This document shows positions 8,939 to 17,748 of a stretch of DNA of 64,000 nt, piece by piece. The stretch lies in the NCBI GenBank assembly GCA_030651695.1, contig JAUSCD010000004.1, positions 1-64,000 on the forward strand, given 5' to 3'. The translations under genes and the position numbers were made by a program. How positions within the stretch are numbered: the first letter of the stretch is position 1; the number at the start of each line of letters is the position of its first letter. The notes beneath the pieces are model-generated. The model did not search any database. It was not told where the DNA came from and saw only the letters and a program-made list of their open reading frames with translations. Origin of the DNA: Pseudohongiella sp. GTDB taxonomy: Bacteria; Pseudomonadota; Gammaproteobacteria; Pseudomonadales; Pseudohongiellaceae.

Positions 8939-11134
8939 GTGGCATTAACAATCGACTCTCTCGCCAGCAGCCTTTCAGGCTACCTGGCAACTGATCAGGT
9001 GAACAGTGTTCGCCGCGCCTACTTCTACGCGGAGCAGGCTCATGACGGCCAGTTCCGTCGCAGCGGCGAACCTTACGTCACTCACCCTCTTGCAGTAGCC
9101 AATATTCTTGGTGATATGCACATGGACCATCAAAGCCTGATGGCAGCCATGCTGCATGACGTTATTGAAGACACCGGCGTCAGCAAAACCGCCATCAAAG
9201 GCCAGTTCGGCGATACCGTTGCTGACATGGTCGACGGCGTCAGCAAACTCAACAAAATCACATTCAGCAGCCACGCTGAAGCACAGGCCGAAAACTTCCA
9301 GAAAATGGCGCTGGCGATGGCGCGCGATCTGCGTGTCATTCTGGTGAAACTTGCTGACCGTCTGCACAACATGCGCACGCTGGATGTGCTGAGCCCGGAA
9401 AAACGCCGCCGGATTGCCAAAGAGACCCTGGATATCTACGCACCCATTGCCAACCGTCTTGGCATGAACGCTGTGCGGGTTGAATTTGAAGAGCTGGGTT
9501 TTGCCGCGCTTTATCCCATGCGCGCACGCCGGATTGAAGCCGCTGTCAAAGCCATCCGGGGCAATCGTAAAGAAATTCTTAAGCAGGTTCAAAGCGCGAT
9601 AGAAGCCTGCCTTGAACGTGAAGGTTTACCCGGCCGCACCATCGGCCGCGAAAAACACATGTACAGCATTTACGAAAAAATGCGCACCAAACGCAAATCG
9701 TTCTCCGAAATCATGGACGTGTATGCGTTTCGTATTGTGGTTGATTCAGTAGATACCTGTTATCGCGTGTTAGGCGCCGTTCATAACCTTTTCAAACCTG
9801 TTCCCGGCCGCTTTAAAGACTATATTGCCATTCCCAAGGCCAACGGCTACCAGTCCCTGCACACCACTTTGTTTGGTATGCACGGCGTGCCGATTGAGAT
9901 CCAGATCCGCACTGAGGAAATGGAAGCCATGGCCAATAATGGCATCGCCGCGCACTGGCTGTACAAATCAGCCGACGACATGTCGAGCAACGCGCACTTG
10001 CGTGCCCGCCAATGGGTCAACGGCCTGCTGGAAATGCAGCAAAATGCCGGCAACTCCCTCGAATTTATTGAAAACGTCAAGATTGACCTGTTCCCTGACG
10101 AGATCTACGTGTTCACGCCCAAGGGCAGCATTATGGAATTGCCGGCCGGCTCAACCGCTGTCGATTTTGCCTATGCCGTGCATACCGATGTGGGTAATTC
10201 CTGTGTTGCCTGTCGTATCAGCCGCCGTCTGGCACCGCTGAGCGAACCGCTGGAAAGCGGTCAGACCGTGGAGATTATTACGTCGCCCGGCGCGCAACCA
10301 AACCCGGCCTGGTTGAGTTTTGTGGTTTCGGGCAAAGCGCGCAGCAATATCCGTCACTACCTCAAGAACCAGCGTCAGTCCGAATCTATTGCCCTGGGCC
10401 GTCGTCTGCTCAACAAGATCCTGGCCGGATCAGGCGCTCAGCTGGAAAAACTCAGCCCGGAGCAAATTCAGATCGCACTGGAGCAGCTCAATGTTACTGA
10501 GCTGGACACTTTGCTGAGCGATATTGGTCTTGGTAATCGCATGGCGCACATGGTTGCCCACAAGATGTTGCCCGAGTCCGTGGCGCCGGAAGCGCCCAAG
10601 AGCAGTAGCAAGGACAGCAAGCAGTCTTCATTGAGCATTCGTGGTTCAGAAGGCATGGTGATGAGTTATGCCAAATGCTGTTATCCGATCCCGGGCGATC
10701 CGATTCTTGGCCATATCAGCTCAGGACGCGGCATGGTCATCCATACTGAAAGCTGCAATAACATTGCCGAATTCCGCAACAGCCCGGAAAAAATCATCCC
10801 TGTCCGCTGGGACCCTGATGTGGACGGTGAGTTTGCGGTGGAAATCCGCGTCGAGCTGGAGAATGAGCGTGGCATTATCGCCAAGCTGGCCACCGCTATT
10901 ACCAGCAAAGAAGCTAATATCGAGCGTATCAGTACCGTCGAGCGCGATGCGCGTTTCAGCATCGTAAATCTGCTGCTCAACGTCAAAAACCGTATCCATC
11001 TGGCGCGCGTGATGAAACATATCCGTTTGATCAAACCGGTTACCAAAGTGGCGCGCGTCAAAAGTAAAAAGCTGAGCAAACCCCTCAAAGGCGGAATCGC
11101 ACCGGAAGCCTTGCTTCGGCGGCCTACTGAGTAG
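8939..11134 (+). CDS. spoT: Bifunctional (p)ppGpp synthetase/hydrolase
   Basis: SpoT makes and degrades the stringent-response alarmone (p)ppGpp. The 731-residue product has, in order, the hydrolase HD domain (HDVIEDTGV near residue 77), the synthetase domain (MRTKRKSFSEIMDVYAFR, then GRFKDYIAIPKANGYQSLH), a TGS domain (VFTPKGSIMELPAGSTAVDFAY), a conserved-cysteine region (MSYAKCCYPIPGD) and a C-terminal ACT domain. The RFKD motif marks bifunctional enzymes, in contrast to the acidic motif of RelA, and the intact HD motif supports hydrolysis. Translation starts at GTG 8939, preceded by aggag. It sits 18 bases after rpoZ. Confidence 0.96.
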   Translation: MALTIDSLASSLSGYLATDQVNSVRRAYFYAEQAHDGQFRRSGEPYVTHPLAVANILGDMHMDHQSLMAAMLHDVIEDTGVSKTAIKGQFGDTVADMVDGVSKLNKITFSSHAEAQAENFQKMALAMARDLRVILVKLADRLHNMRTLDVLSPEKRRRIAKETLDIYAPIANRLGMNAVRVEFEELGFAALYPMRARRIEAAVKAIRGNRKEILKQVQSAIEACLEREGLPGRTIGREKHMYSIYEKMRTKRKSFSEIMDVYAFRIVVDSVDTCYRVLGAVHNLFKPVPGRFKDYIAIPKANGYQSLHTTLFGMHGVPIEIQIRTEEMEAMANNGIAAHWLYKSADDMSSNAHLRARQWVNGLLEMQQNAGNSLEFIENVKIDLFPDEIYVFTPKGSIMELPAGSTAVDFAYAVHTDVGNSCVACRISRRLAPLSEPLESGQTVEIITSPGAQPNPAWLSFVVSGKARSNIRHYLKNQRQSESIALGRRLLNKILAGSGAQLEKLSPEQIQIALEQLNVTELDTLLSDIGLGNRMAHMVAHKMLPESVAPEAPKSSSKDSKQSSLSIRGSEGMVMSYAKCCYPIPGDPILGHISSGRGMVIHTESCNNIAEFRNSPEKIIPVRWDPDVDGEFAVEIRVELENERGIIAKLATAITSKEANIERISTVERDARFSIVNLLLNVKNRIHLARVMKHIRLIKPVTKVARVKSKKLSKPLKGGIAPEALLRRPTE

Positions 11135-11239
11135 TCGGCGGGCAAAGCCTGACTGACCCGTTAATGAGGTGAGTTGTCGCTCCGCCTGCATCATCAATGA
11201 ATACTGAACATTGCTAATCATAATAGGGAAAGTGTATCG

Positions 11240-11635
11240 ATGGCTGAAAAGCAGATTATTTCAACCCCTCACGCCCCGGCCGCCATTGGCCCCTACTCTC
11301 AGGCCGTCCGTGCGGGCGACATGGTTTACATGTCGGGACAAATCCCGCTGGATCCGGCGACCATGGAAATTGTCAGTGGCGGTATCGAGGCACAGGCCCG
11401 TCGGGTGATGGACAATCTGGCAGCCGTTGCTGCTGAAGCCGGCGGCACACTGAATGACTGCGTCAAACTCACCATTTATCTGACCGATCTGGGCGATTTT
11501 GCAGTGGTCAACAACACCATGCAGCAATACTTCAAAGCTCCCTATCCCGCCCGTGCCACTATCCAGATATCTGCCCTTCCGCGTCAGTCGCTGGTAGAAA
11601 TCGAAGCTGTGATGTATCTGCCATCCGGCAAATAG
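11240..11635 (+). CDS. ridA: RidA-family enamine/imine deaminase
   Basis: RidA hydrolyses reactive 2-aminoacrylate and other enamine/imine intermediates released by PLP enzymes, protecting the cell from damage. The 131-residue product shows the whole family pattern: APAAIGPYSQAV, MVYMSGQIPLDP, and PYPARATIQISALPRQSLVEIEAVMY with the catalytic arginine. Length fits the trimeric family (about 128-131). It follows spoT by 105 bases, a common placement in gammaproteobacteria, and precedes recG. Confidence 0.95.
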   Translation: MAEKQIISTPHAPAAIGPYSQAVRAGDMVYMSGQIPLDPATMEIVSGGIEAQARRVMDNLAAVAAEAGGTLNDCVKLTIYLTDLGDFAVVNNTMQQYFKAPYPARATIQISALPRQSLVEIEAVMYLPSGK

Positions 11636-11676
11636 GTCAGCGACCCACCAGCAACACTGAGGTCAGGAGAGGGCTG

Positions 11677-13797
11677 ATGCCGGGCCAGATCCCCGACAGT
11701 ACAACAGAGCTGAGCAGCATAGCGCTTGACTCGCTTAAAGGTGTTGGCCCCAGCCTGAGGCTGCGGCTCGCAGGTCTGCATCTGCACAATGTGCAGGATT
11801 TGCTGTTCCATTTACCGCTCAGATATCAGGATCGCACCCGCATTGCGCCCATCGGTCGCGTACGTCTGGGGCAGGACGTAATGCTGGAGGCAGAAGTCCT
11901 CAGTTGCGATATTGAGTTTGGCCGTCGCCGCAGTCTGGTTTGCCGCATCAAAGATGGCACCGGCCTCATCAGCTTGCGCTTTTTTCATTTCAGTGCCGCG
12001 CAGAAGACCATGCTCAGCCCCGGCGCGCACCTGAGGTGCTTCGGAGAAATACGCCCGGGCAAAACCGGGTTCGAAATCTATCACCCGGAATATCAAATCA
12101 TTAAAACCGGAGAAGAGCTGCCTTTGTCCAATAGCCTGACTCCCATTTATCCCGCTACCGAAGGCCTGCAGCAAACGCGACTACGCAATCTGATCGACCA
12201 GGCGCTGGGGATGCTGGCGCCTGACACGCTGCGAGACTGGATTCCTGCCACTGTATTAGGTAGCGCATTAGGCCACGCCGGATGGCCCACATTGGCGCAG
12301 GCGCTGAGATACTTACACCACCCGCCGGTTAATGCGCCTATTCAGCAGCTACTTGATGGCGAACATCCCGCACAACAACGCCTGGCCTTTGAGGAGCTGC
12401 TCAGCCACAGGCTGTGTTTGCGTCGGCTGAGGCAGCTCTCCGGATCTCAGCGCGCCCCTGTTTTACAACCTGAGGCCTCAGCCAGTTTGCGTCAGCGCTT
12501 TCTGAAACAGTTGCCTTTCAGCCTGACAACCGCCCAACACAAAGTCAGTGAAGAGATACGTGCTGATCTGTCGCAAACCAATCCCATGCTGAGATTGTTG
12601 CAAGGAGATGTTGGTTCCGGCAAAACCGTGGTCGCCGCGCTGGCCGCCCTGCAGGCGGTAGACTGTGGTTACCAGGCTGCCATCATGGCCCCTACCGAGC
12701 TGCTGGCCGAACAACATTACGCCAATTTCAGCCAATGGCTTGAGCCTCTGGGCATTCAGCCGGGCTGGCTCAGCGGCAAGGTCAAGGGTCGGCAGCGCGC
12801 TGCTGCTTTGCAGGCTATTGGTGACGGTACCGCACCTGTAGTAATCGGCACTCATGCACTCTTTCAGGATGAGGTACGCTTCCACCGGCTTGGGCTGGTC
12901 ATCATCGATGAGCAGCACCGCTTTGGCGTGCATCAACGACTCGCTCTGCGCGAAAAAGGTAGCAGCGAACATGCCCGGCCCCACCAGTTAGTCATGACTG
13001 CGACCCCCATCCCCCGTACGCTGGCGATGAGCGCTTATGCTGATCTCGACGTAAGTATCATCAATGAGTTGCCACCGGGACGCACGCCGGTTAACACCGT
13101 TATTATTGCCAACACCCGCCGGCCTGAAGTGATCGAACGCATCCATCAGGCCTGCCGTGATGGCAGTCAGGCATACTGGGTTTGCACACTGATTGAAGAA
13201 TCCGAAGCGCTGGAATGCCAGGCGGCAGAAGTCACTGCACAGGAACTTCAGATACAATTGCCGGATCTTCGCATCGGACTGGTCCACGGGCGCATGAAAA
13301 GCGTAGAAAAAACCCATGTGATGGATGCGTTTAAATCCGGAGAACTAAACCTGTTGGTCGCAACGACAGTTATCGAAGTAGGCGTTGATGTACCCAACGC
13401 CAGTCTGATGATCATCGAGAACCCCGAGCGCCTGGGTCTGGCGCAGCTGCATCAGCTGCGCGGCCGTGTCGGCCGCGGCGCACGAGCCAGCCACTGCCTG
13501 CTGCTGTATCAGACACCGCTGTCGCTGCAGGGCAAACAGCGTCTGGGTATCATGCGTGACAGCACCGATGGCTTTTATATCGCTGAGCAGGATCTGATAC
13601 TGCGCGGGCCCGGTCAGGTGCTGGGTACGCAACAAACCGGCCTGATGAGTTTCAGGATGGCAGATCTGGTGCGTGACGCCGATTTGCTCGATCCGGTAAA
13701 ATCTGCGGCAGATCTTCTGGAACAAGACTATCCTACACATGTTGGTCCGCTTATCGAGCGGTGGCTGGGCGACAGGGAACTCTACGGTAATGTCTGA
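11677..13797 (+). CDS. recG: ATP-dependent DNA helicase RecG
   Basis: RecG remodels stalled replication forks and branch-migrates Holliday junctions. The 706-residue product has the N-terminal wedge/OB domain (about 1-250, beginning SLKGVGPSLRLRLAGLHL), then superfamily 2 helicase motifs: GDVGSGKTVVAA, APTELLAEQHY, IIDEQHRFGVHQR, TATPIPRTLAM, and ATTVIEVGVDVPNA with QLRGRVGRG. The C terminus overlaps the following HDOD gene by 8 bases, suggesting translational coupling. Length is close to E. coli RecG (693). Confidence 0.96.
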   Translation: MPGQIPDSTTELSSIALDSLKGVGPSLRLRLAGLHLHNVQDLLFHLPLRYQDRTRIAPIGRVRLGQDVMLEAEVLSCDIEFGRRRSLVCRIKDGTGLISLRFFHFSAAQKTMLSPGAHLRCFGEIRPGKTGFEIYHPEYQIIKTGEELPLSNSLTPIYPATEGLQQTRLRNLIDQALGMLAPDTLRDWIPATVLGSALGHAGWPTLAQALRYLHHPPVNAPIQQLLDGEHPAQQRLAFEELLSHRLCLRRLRQLSGSQRAPVLQPEASASLRQRFLKQLPFSLTTAQHKVSEEIRADLSQTNPMLRLLQGDVGSGKTVVAALAALQAVDCGYQAAIMAPTELLAEQHYANFSQWLEPLGIQPGWLSGKVKGRQRAAALQAIGDGTAPVVIGTHALFQDEVRFHRLGLVIIDEQHRFGVHQRLALREKGSSEHARPHQLVMTATPIPRTLAMSAYADLDVSIINELPPGRTPVNTVIIANTRRPEVIERIHQACRDGSQAYWVCTLIEESEALECQAAEVTAQELQIQLPDLRIGLVHGRMKSVEKTHVMDAFKSGELNLLVATTVIEVGVDVPNASLMIIENPERLGLAQLHQLRGRVGRGARASHCLLLYQTPLSLQGKQRLGIMRDSTDGFYIAEQDLILRGPGQVLGTQQTGLMSFRMADLVRDADLLDPVKSAADLLEQDYPTHVGPLIERWLGDRELYGNV

Positions 13798-15073
13798 TTT
13801 TTCGTTTGTGGTGCGTTGTGTACTGGTGCAGGATGACCAGGGCATGGCGCAGTGTGTTTTGTTATCCGACGCGATGCTCGATCTGAAGGCGTTGCATACT
13901 CATAGTCAGCGTAATTTGATGCCTTTGTCTCAGGCAGACATCGTCAAGGCTTCACGCAACCGAAGTCTGACGCTGGTCTCCGGAAGTGAAGAATTCTATC
14001 TGCTACCGACTTTTGTGGATCTCAGTCTGGCGGGTGAAGGCAGGCTGGTTGTTGATGCCAATGGCGGTACCTTGGGTGCACTTCGCGACACGCTGCACAC
14101 CAGCGGCCATCATGTAAGGCATCTGGAGTTTGCCATTCCCGCAGATAAACTGCGATACGATCTGCCCGACGCAGAACAGGATTCCCAGCGAATTACTGAC
14201 TCTATCCGTCATTTCACCACTCTGCGCATCAAACAACGACTCGATGAGACGCTGGAAATTCCGCCGTTGTCTGCGACCGCAGATCGAATCATGCAACTGC
14301 GCGCCAATCCCAATGCAACAGTCAACGAGTTGACCAGCATAGTGGAAGCAGACCCCAGTCTGGCCGCCCAGGTTGTGAGCTGGGCATCTTCGCCGTATTA
14401 CGCCGCTCCGGGAAAAATTCGATCAGTACAGGATGCCATTGTGCGCGTGCTGGGTTTTGACCTGGTCAGCAATCTGGCTGTTGGTCTGATTCTGGGACGT
14501 TCTGTGGAGTTGCCCAAGGAAGCCGCAGACGGTTTTACCCCTTACTGGTTGCAGGCCGTATATTGCTCAACTGCGGTGGAGGCGCTTGCGCGCTCGATGC
14601 CAGTGAGCAAACGTCCGCGTCAGGGCATGATGTATCTGGCTGGATTGCTGCACAACTTTGGTTATCTGGTACTGGCACATACCTTCCCTCCGCACTTCAG
14701 CAGTATCTGCCGCTATATGGAAGCCAATCCGGCTATCAGTCATGTTGCCATTGAAAATCATCTGATCGGCATCAGCCGGGAACAAATCAGCGCCTGGCTG
14801 ATGCAGGCCTGGAACATGCCGGAGGAAGTCTGCACCGCGCTGCGTTACCAGCAGGATGGCAGCTATACAGGCCCACATGATCTCTACGCCAATCTGATTT
14901 ATGTTGCCATGCGACTGCTGCGCCACCACGGCATTGGCGACGCACCGCCCGAACCAGTGGAAGATGCCATGTATCAAAAATTGGGATTGGATCCTGCCCG
15001 CTGCGAAGAGGCAATCCAGAAGCTGGTCAACTCTGACGATATCCGCTTGATTGCAGATCAGATGACCTGTTGA
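13790..15073 (+). CDS. YbaK-like and HDOD-domain signalling protein
   Basis: The 427-residue product has an N-terminal half resembling YbaK/ProX-type aminoacyl-tRNA deacylases (about 1-140) and a C-terminal HDOD domain (about 155-370; IPPLSATADRIMQLRANPNATVNEL, then ADPSLAAQVVSWASSPYY). HDOD proteins are output or scaffold modules in stress and nucleotide signalling. They lack the catalytic HD pair. The fusion is known in pseudomonads and relatives, but its role is not settled. Start ATG 13790 gives the best family-like N terminus and overlaps recG by 8 bases; the upstream GTG and ATG options only extend into recG. The stop overlaps the ubiA start by one base. Confidence 0.8.
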   Translation: MSDFSFVVRCVLVQDDQGMAQCVLLSDAMLDLKALHTHSQRNLMPLSQADIVKASRNRSLTLVSGSEEFYLLPTFVDLSLAGEGRLVVDANGGTLGALRDTLHTSGHHVRHLEFAIPADKLRYDLPDAEQDSQRITDSIRHFTTLRIKQRLDETLEIPPLSATADRIMQLRANPNATVNELTSIVEADPSLAAQVVSWASSPYYAAPGKIRSVQDAIVRVLGFDLVSNLAVGLILGRSVELPKEAADGFTPYWLQAVYCSTAVEALARSMPVSKRPRQGMMYLAGLLHNFGYLVLAHTFPPHFSSICRYMEANPAISHVAIENHLIGISREQISAWLMQAWNMPEEVCTALRYQQDGSYTGPHDLYANLIYVAMRLLRHHGIGDAPPEPVEDAMYQKLGLDPARCEEAIQKLVNSDDIRLIADQMTC

Positions 15074-16017
15074 TGAACATCTTGGCGCAGTACTTGCGGC
15101 GGCTGCGCCATCAGCGGCAGGCGCTGGTCCAGCAGGCAGACATCTGGCTCGCAAAAAATCTGCCTCTTGTGCATGCGCGCGCACCGGCATTTATCCTGCT
15201 CACACGCGCCAATAAACCTATCGGGACTTATCTGCTGTTGTGGCCGACGTTGACCGCCCTTTGGCTGGCGGCTCGCGGCTGGCCAGACTGGCACCTGATC
15301 GTAATATTTGCTCTGGGCACCTGGCTGATGCGATCAGCGGGTTGCTGTATCAACGACTTTGCTGACTCCGCCGTTGATGGCAGTGTTAAACGCACTGAAG
15401 GCCGGGCCATTGTAACGGGTCAGGTAACACGCAAGGAGGCAATCAGCTGTTTTTTAGTGTTATGCATGCTGTCAGCCACTCTATTGCTGTTCCTGAATAC
15501 CTTTACAATGATGATGTCACTGGGTGCGGTTGCGCTGACAGCTATTTATCCTTTTATGAAACGCTACACCCACCTGCCGCAGGTGGTGCTGGGAATGGCT
15601 TTCTCCTGGGGTATTCTGATGGCTTTCACTGCGCAGACCGGAACGCTGCCCGCCATCGCGTGGGTGCTGTATGTTGCCAACTGTTTGTGGACGGTGGCCT
15701 ATGACACGCAATATGCCATGGTTGATCGCGAAGATGATCTGAGGATTGGCGTGAAATCAACCGCAATTCTGTTTGGCGATGCTGACCGCGTCATGATTGG
15801 TATGTTGCAAGCTATGTTTATACTGGCTTTGCTGTTGGTGGGCCGCTCCCTTGGACTCTCCTTCTGGTATTACCTTGGGTTATTGATTGCGTGCGCATTG
15901 CTCGTATATCAACAGTGGCTGATCCGGGAACGCAAACCTGAAGCCTGCTTTGTTGCATTCCTGAACAATCATTGGGTGGGGTTAGCCGTGTTTGCCGGCG
16001 TTGTGCTTTCGGTATAG
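15073..16017 (+). CDS. ubiA: 4-hydroxybenzoate polyprenyltransferase
   Basis: UbiA attaches the polyprenyl tail to 4-hydroxybenzoate in ubiquinone synthesis, in the inner membrane. The 314-residue product has the two Asp-rich prenyl-diphosphate sites: NDFADSAVDGSVKRT with the following EGRAI near residues 95-115, and YDTQYAMVDREDDLRIGVKSTA near residue 215. It has about nine hydrophobic helices. The start ATG 15073 overlaps the HDOD stop by one base (TGATG), and a TTG at 15070 is not needed. No ubiC lies beside it. Length matches E. coli UbiA (290) with an N-terminal extension of about 25 residues. Confidence 0.95.
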   Translation: MNILAQYLRRLRHQRQALVQQADIWLAKNLPLVHARAPAFILLTRANKPIGTYLLLWPTLTALWLAARGWPDWHLIVIFALGTWLMRSAGCCINDFADSAVDGSVKRTEGRAIVTGQVTRKEAISCFLVLCMLSATLLLFLNTFTMMMSLGAVALTAIYPFMKRYTHLPQVVLGMAFSWGILMAFTAQTGTLPAIAWVLYVANCLWTVAYDTQYAMVDREDDLRIGVKSTAILFGDADRVMIGMLQAMFILALLLVGRSLGLSFWYYLGLLIACALLVYQQWLIRERKPEACFVAFLNNHWVGLAVFAGVVLSV

Positions 16018-16161
16018 GTGCTCGCAACAAAAGTACTTGAGGGGAACCTTTACACATAATCCTGATCGAAATACATAGCTATACCGTGCTGCGTCTGTCG
16101 TAATATGAATCTGTTGCCTGTGCAGACAGATCCATGGTAGTCGGGTAAACAAGGAAAAGTT

Positions 16162-17748
16162 ATGGTGATCGATCTCTTCCCCCGCGATTGGGGTACGGCA
16201 ATACCAATTACGTTGTTGCTAAGTTTCGCAACTCCGGCCTTTGCACAAACAAACGAAGCAGGCAATCTTGCAACCGCTGCGCAACCTGTCACTGAAGCTG
16301 AGCGTGTGACACATGCGTTCAGCCGTAGCTGGCTGCTTGAACGGGCGCAGGCTTTGTCCGGGCAGGAGTTTGACCTGCAGGTAATTGATCAGAACAGCAG
16401 GCTCAATGAGCTGGGATATGATGACTATCGTCGTATATCTTTTGATCCTTACGCTGCCATCTGGGCGCGTCAGGATCGCAACTTCACGATTGATCTTTTC
16501 CATCCCGGATTTCTTTACACGACACCTGTCACCATCAACCTTGTAGTTGGCGGCATCTCGAGGCGCGTGCTTTATAACACAGACATTTTCCGTTACGACG
16601 ATGATATAGCTGATGTACGTAACGAAGATGCACAGGGTTATTCCGGTTTCCGGGTCTACCATCCCATAAATGTTCCTGACAGATTTGAGGAATTCCTGGT
16701 CTTTCAGGGTGCCAGTTACTTTCGCTCGACTGCCAAAGACCAGTTTTACGGATTGTCTGCTCGCGGACTGGCCATAAACACCGCGCGCCCGCAAGGTGAG
16801 GAGTTTCCATACTTCACTGATTTCTGGATCGAACGACCGGAGGTTGGCGCTGACCGTATCGTGGTTCATGCCTTGCTGAACAGCCCGTCGGTGACTGGCG
16901 CTTACAGCTTTGAGATTAACCCTGGTGACTCAACAGTTATCGACGTTGAAGCTACACTTTTCCCGCGTCAGGATTTGACACACTTCGGGTTTGCTCCGCT
17001 GACTTCCATGTTTCTTTTTGACCCTACCAACCGGTCGCGTTTTGATGACTACCGCAACTCTGTACACGACTCCGATGGCTTGCAGATCATGATGAACAAC
17101 GGTGAGCAGATCTGGCGGCCGCTCGCCAATCCACAGAGACTCCAGGTGTCTTCTTTTCAGTCATCATCCCCGAAGGGGTTTGGCCTGATGCAGAGACACC
17201 GCAGTTTTGAGGATTTTAATGACAGCGAAGCGCGTTACGACAGGCGCACTTCCTTGTGGATAGAGCCACAGGGAGACTGGGGAAGCGGGCATGTTGAGCT
17301 CGTGGAGATTCCGACAGCACAGGAAGTTCACGACAATATTGTTGCCTACTGGCAACCTGATGCGCCGCTGCTGGCTGACAGCAGCCACACCTTTCAGTAC
17401 CGGATGCACTGGGGCCCGGCTGCACCTTATGAAGTCAATGACGGCAAAATCGTTGACACCCGCAAAGGCAAGGCAATGGACGGTGATGACGTGGTTTTTG
17501 TGATTGACTACAGCAACGGCCGCTCCATTCCTGGTGCAGCCACTGACCCGGAGGCGGTGGAAGTTCGTGCTGAAACCAGTGCCGGTACCGTGGTCGCGGC
17601 AAATGGCGTGCTGGTGGAAGCGACCGGAAACTACCGCGCGTATGTCAGGCTTAATCTCGCAAGAGAGGATCTGGCAGAACTTCGGGTGACGCTGCACATT
17701 GACGACGAACAATGGGGTGAGACCTGGATCTATAGATGGACCCGATAA
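16162..17748 (+). CDS. opgG: Periplasmic glucan biosynthesis protein OpgG
   Basis: OpgG (MdoG) is a periplasmic protein required for making osmoregulated periplasmic glucans, acting on the beta-1,2-glucan backbone made by OpgH. The 528-residue product has a signal peptide (hydrophobic PITLLLSFATPAFAQ near residues 13-29) followed by the family domains: FDLQVIDQNSRLNELGYDDYRRISFDP, YFRSTAKDQFYGLSARGLA and FGLMQRHRSFEDFNDSEARYDRRTS. Length is close to E. coli OpgG (511). It overlaps opgH by 13 bases, giving the standard opgGH operon. Confidence 0.95.
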   Translation: MVIDLFPRDWGTAIPITLLLSFATPAFAQTNEAGNLATAAQPVTEAERVTHAFSRSWLLERAQALSGQEFDLQVIDQNSRLNELGYDDYRRISFDPYAAIWARQDRNFTIDLFHPGFLYTTPVTINLVVGGISRRVLYNTDIFRYDDDIADVRNEDAQGYSGFRVYHPINVPDRFEEFLVFQGASYFRSTAKDQFYGLSARGLAINTARPQGEEFPYFTDFWIERPEVGADRIVVHALLNSPSVTGAYSFEINPGDSTVIDVEATLFPRQDLTHFGFAPLTSMFLFDPTNRSRFDDYRNSVHDSDGLQIMMNNGEQIWRPLANPQRLQVSSFQSSSPKGFGLMQRHRSFEDFNDSEARYDRRTSLWIEPQGDWGSGHVELVEIPTAQEVHDNIVAYWQPDAPLLADSSHTFQYRMHWGPAAPYEVNDGKIVDTRKGKAMDGDDVVFVIDYSNGRSIPGAATDPEAVEVRAETSAGTVVAANGVLVEATGNYRAYVRLNLAREDLAELRVTLHIDDEQWGETWIYRWTR

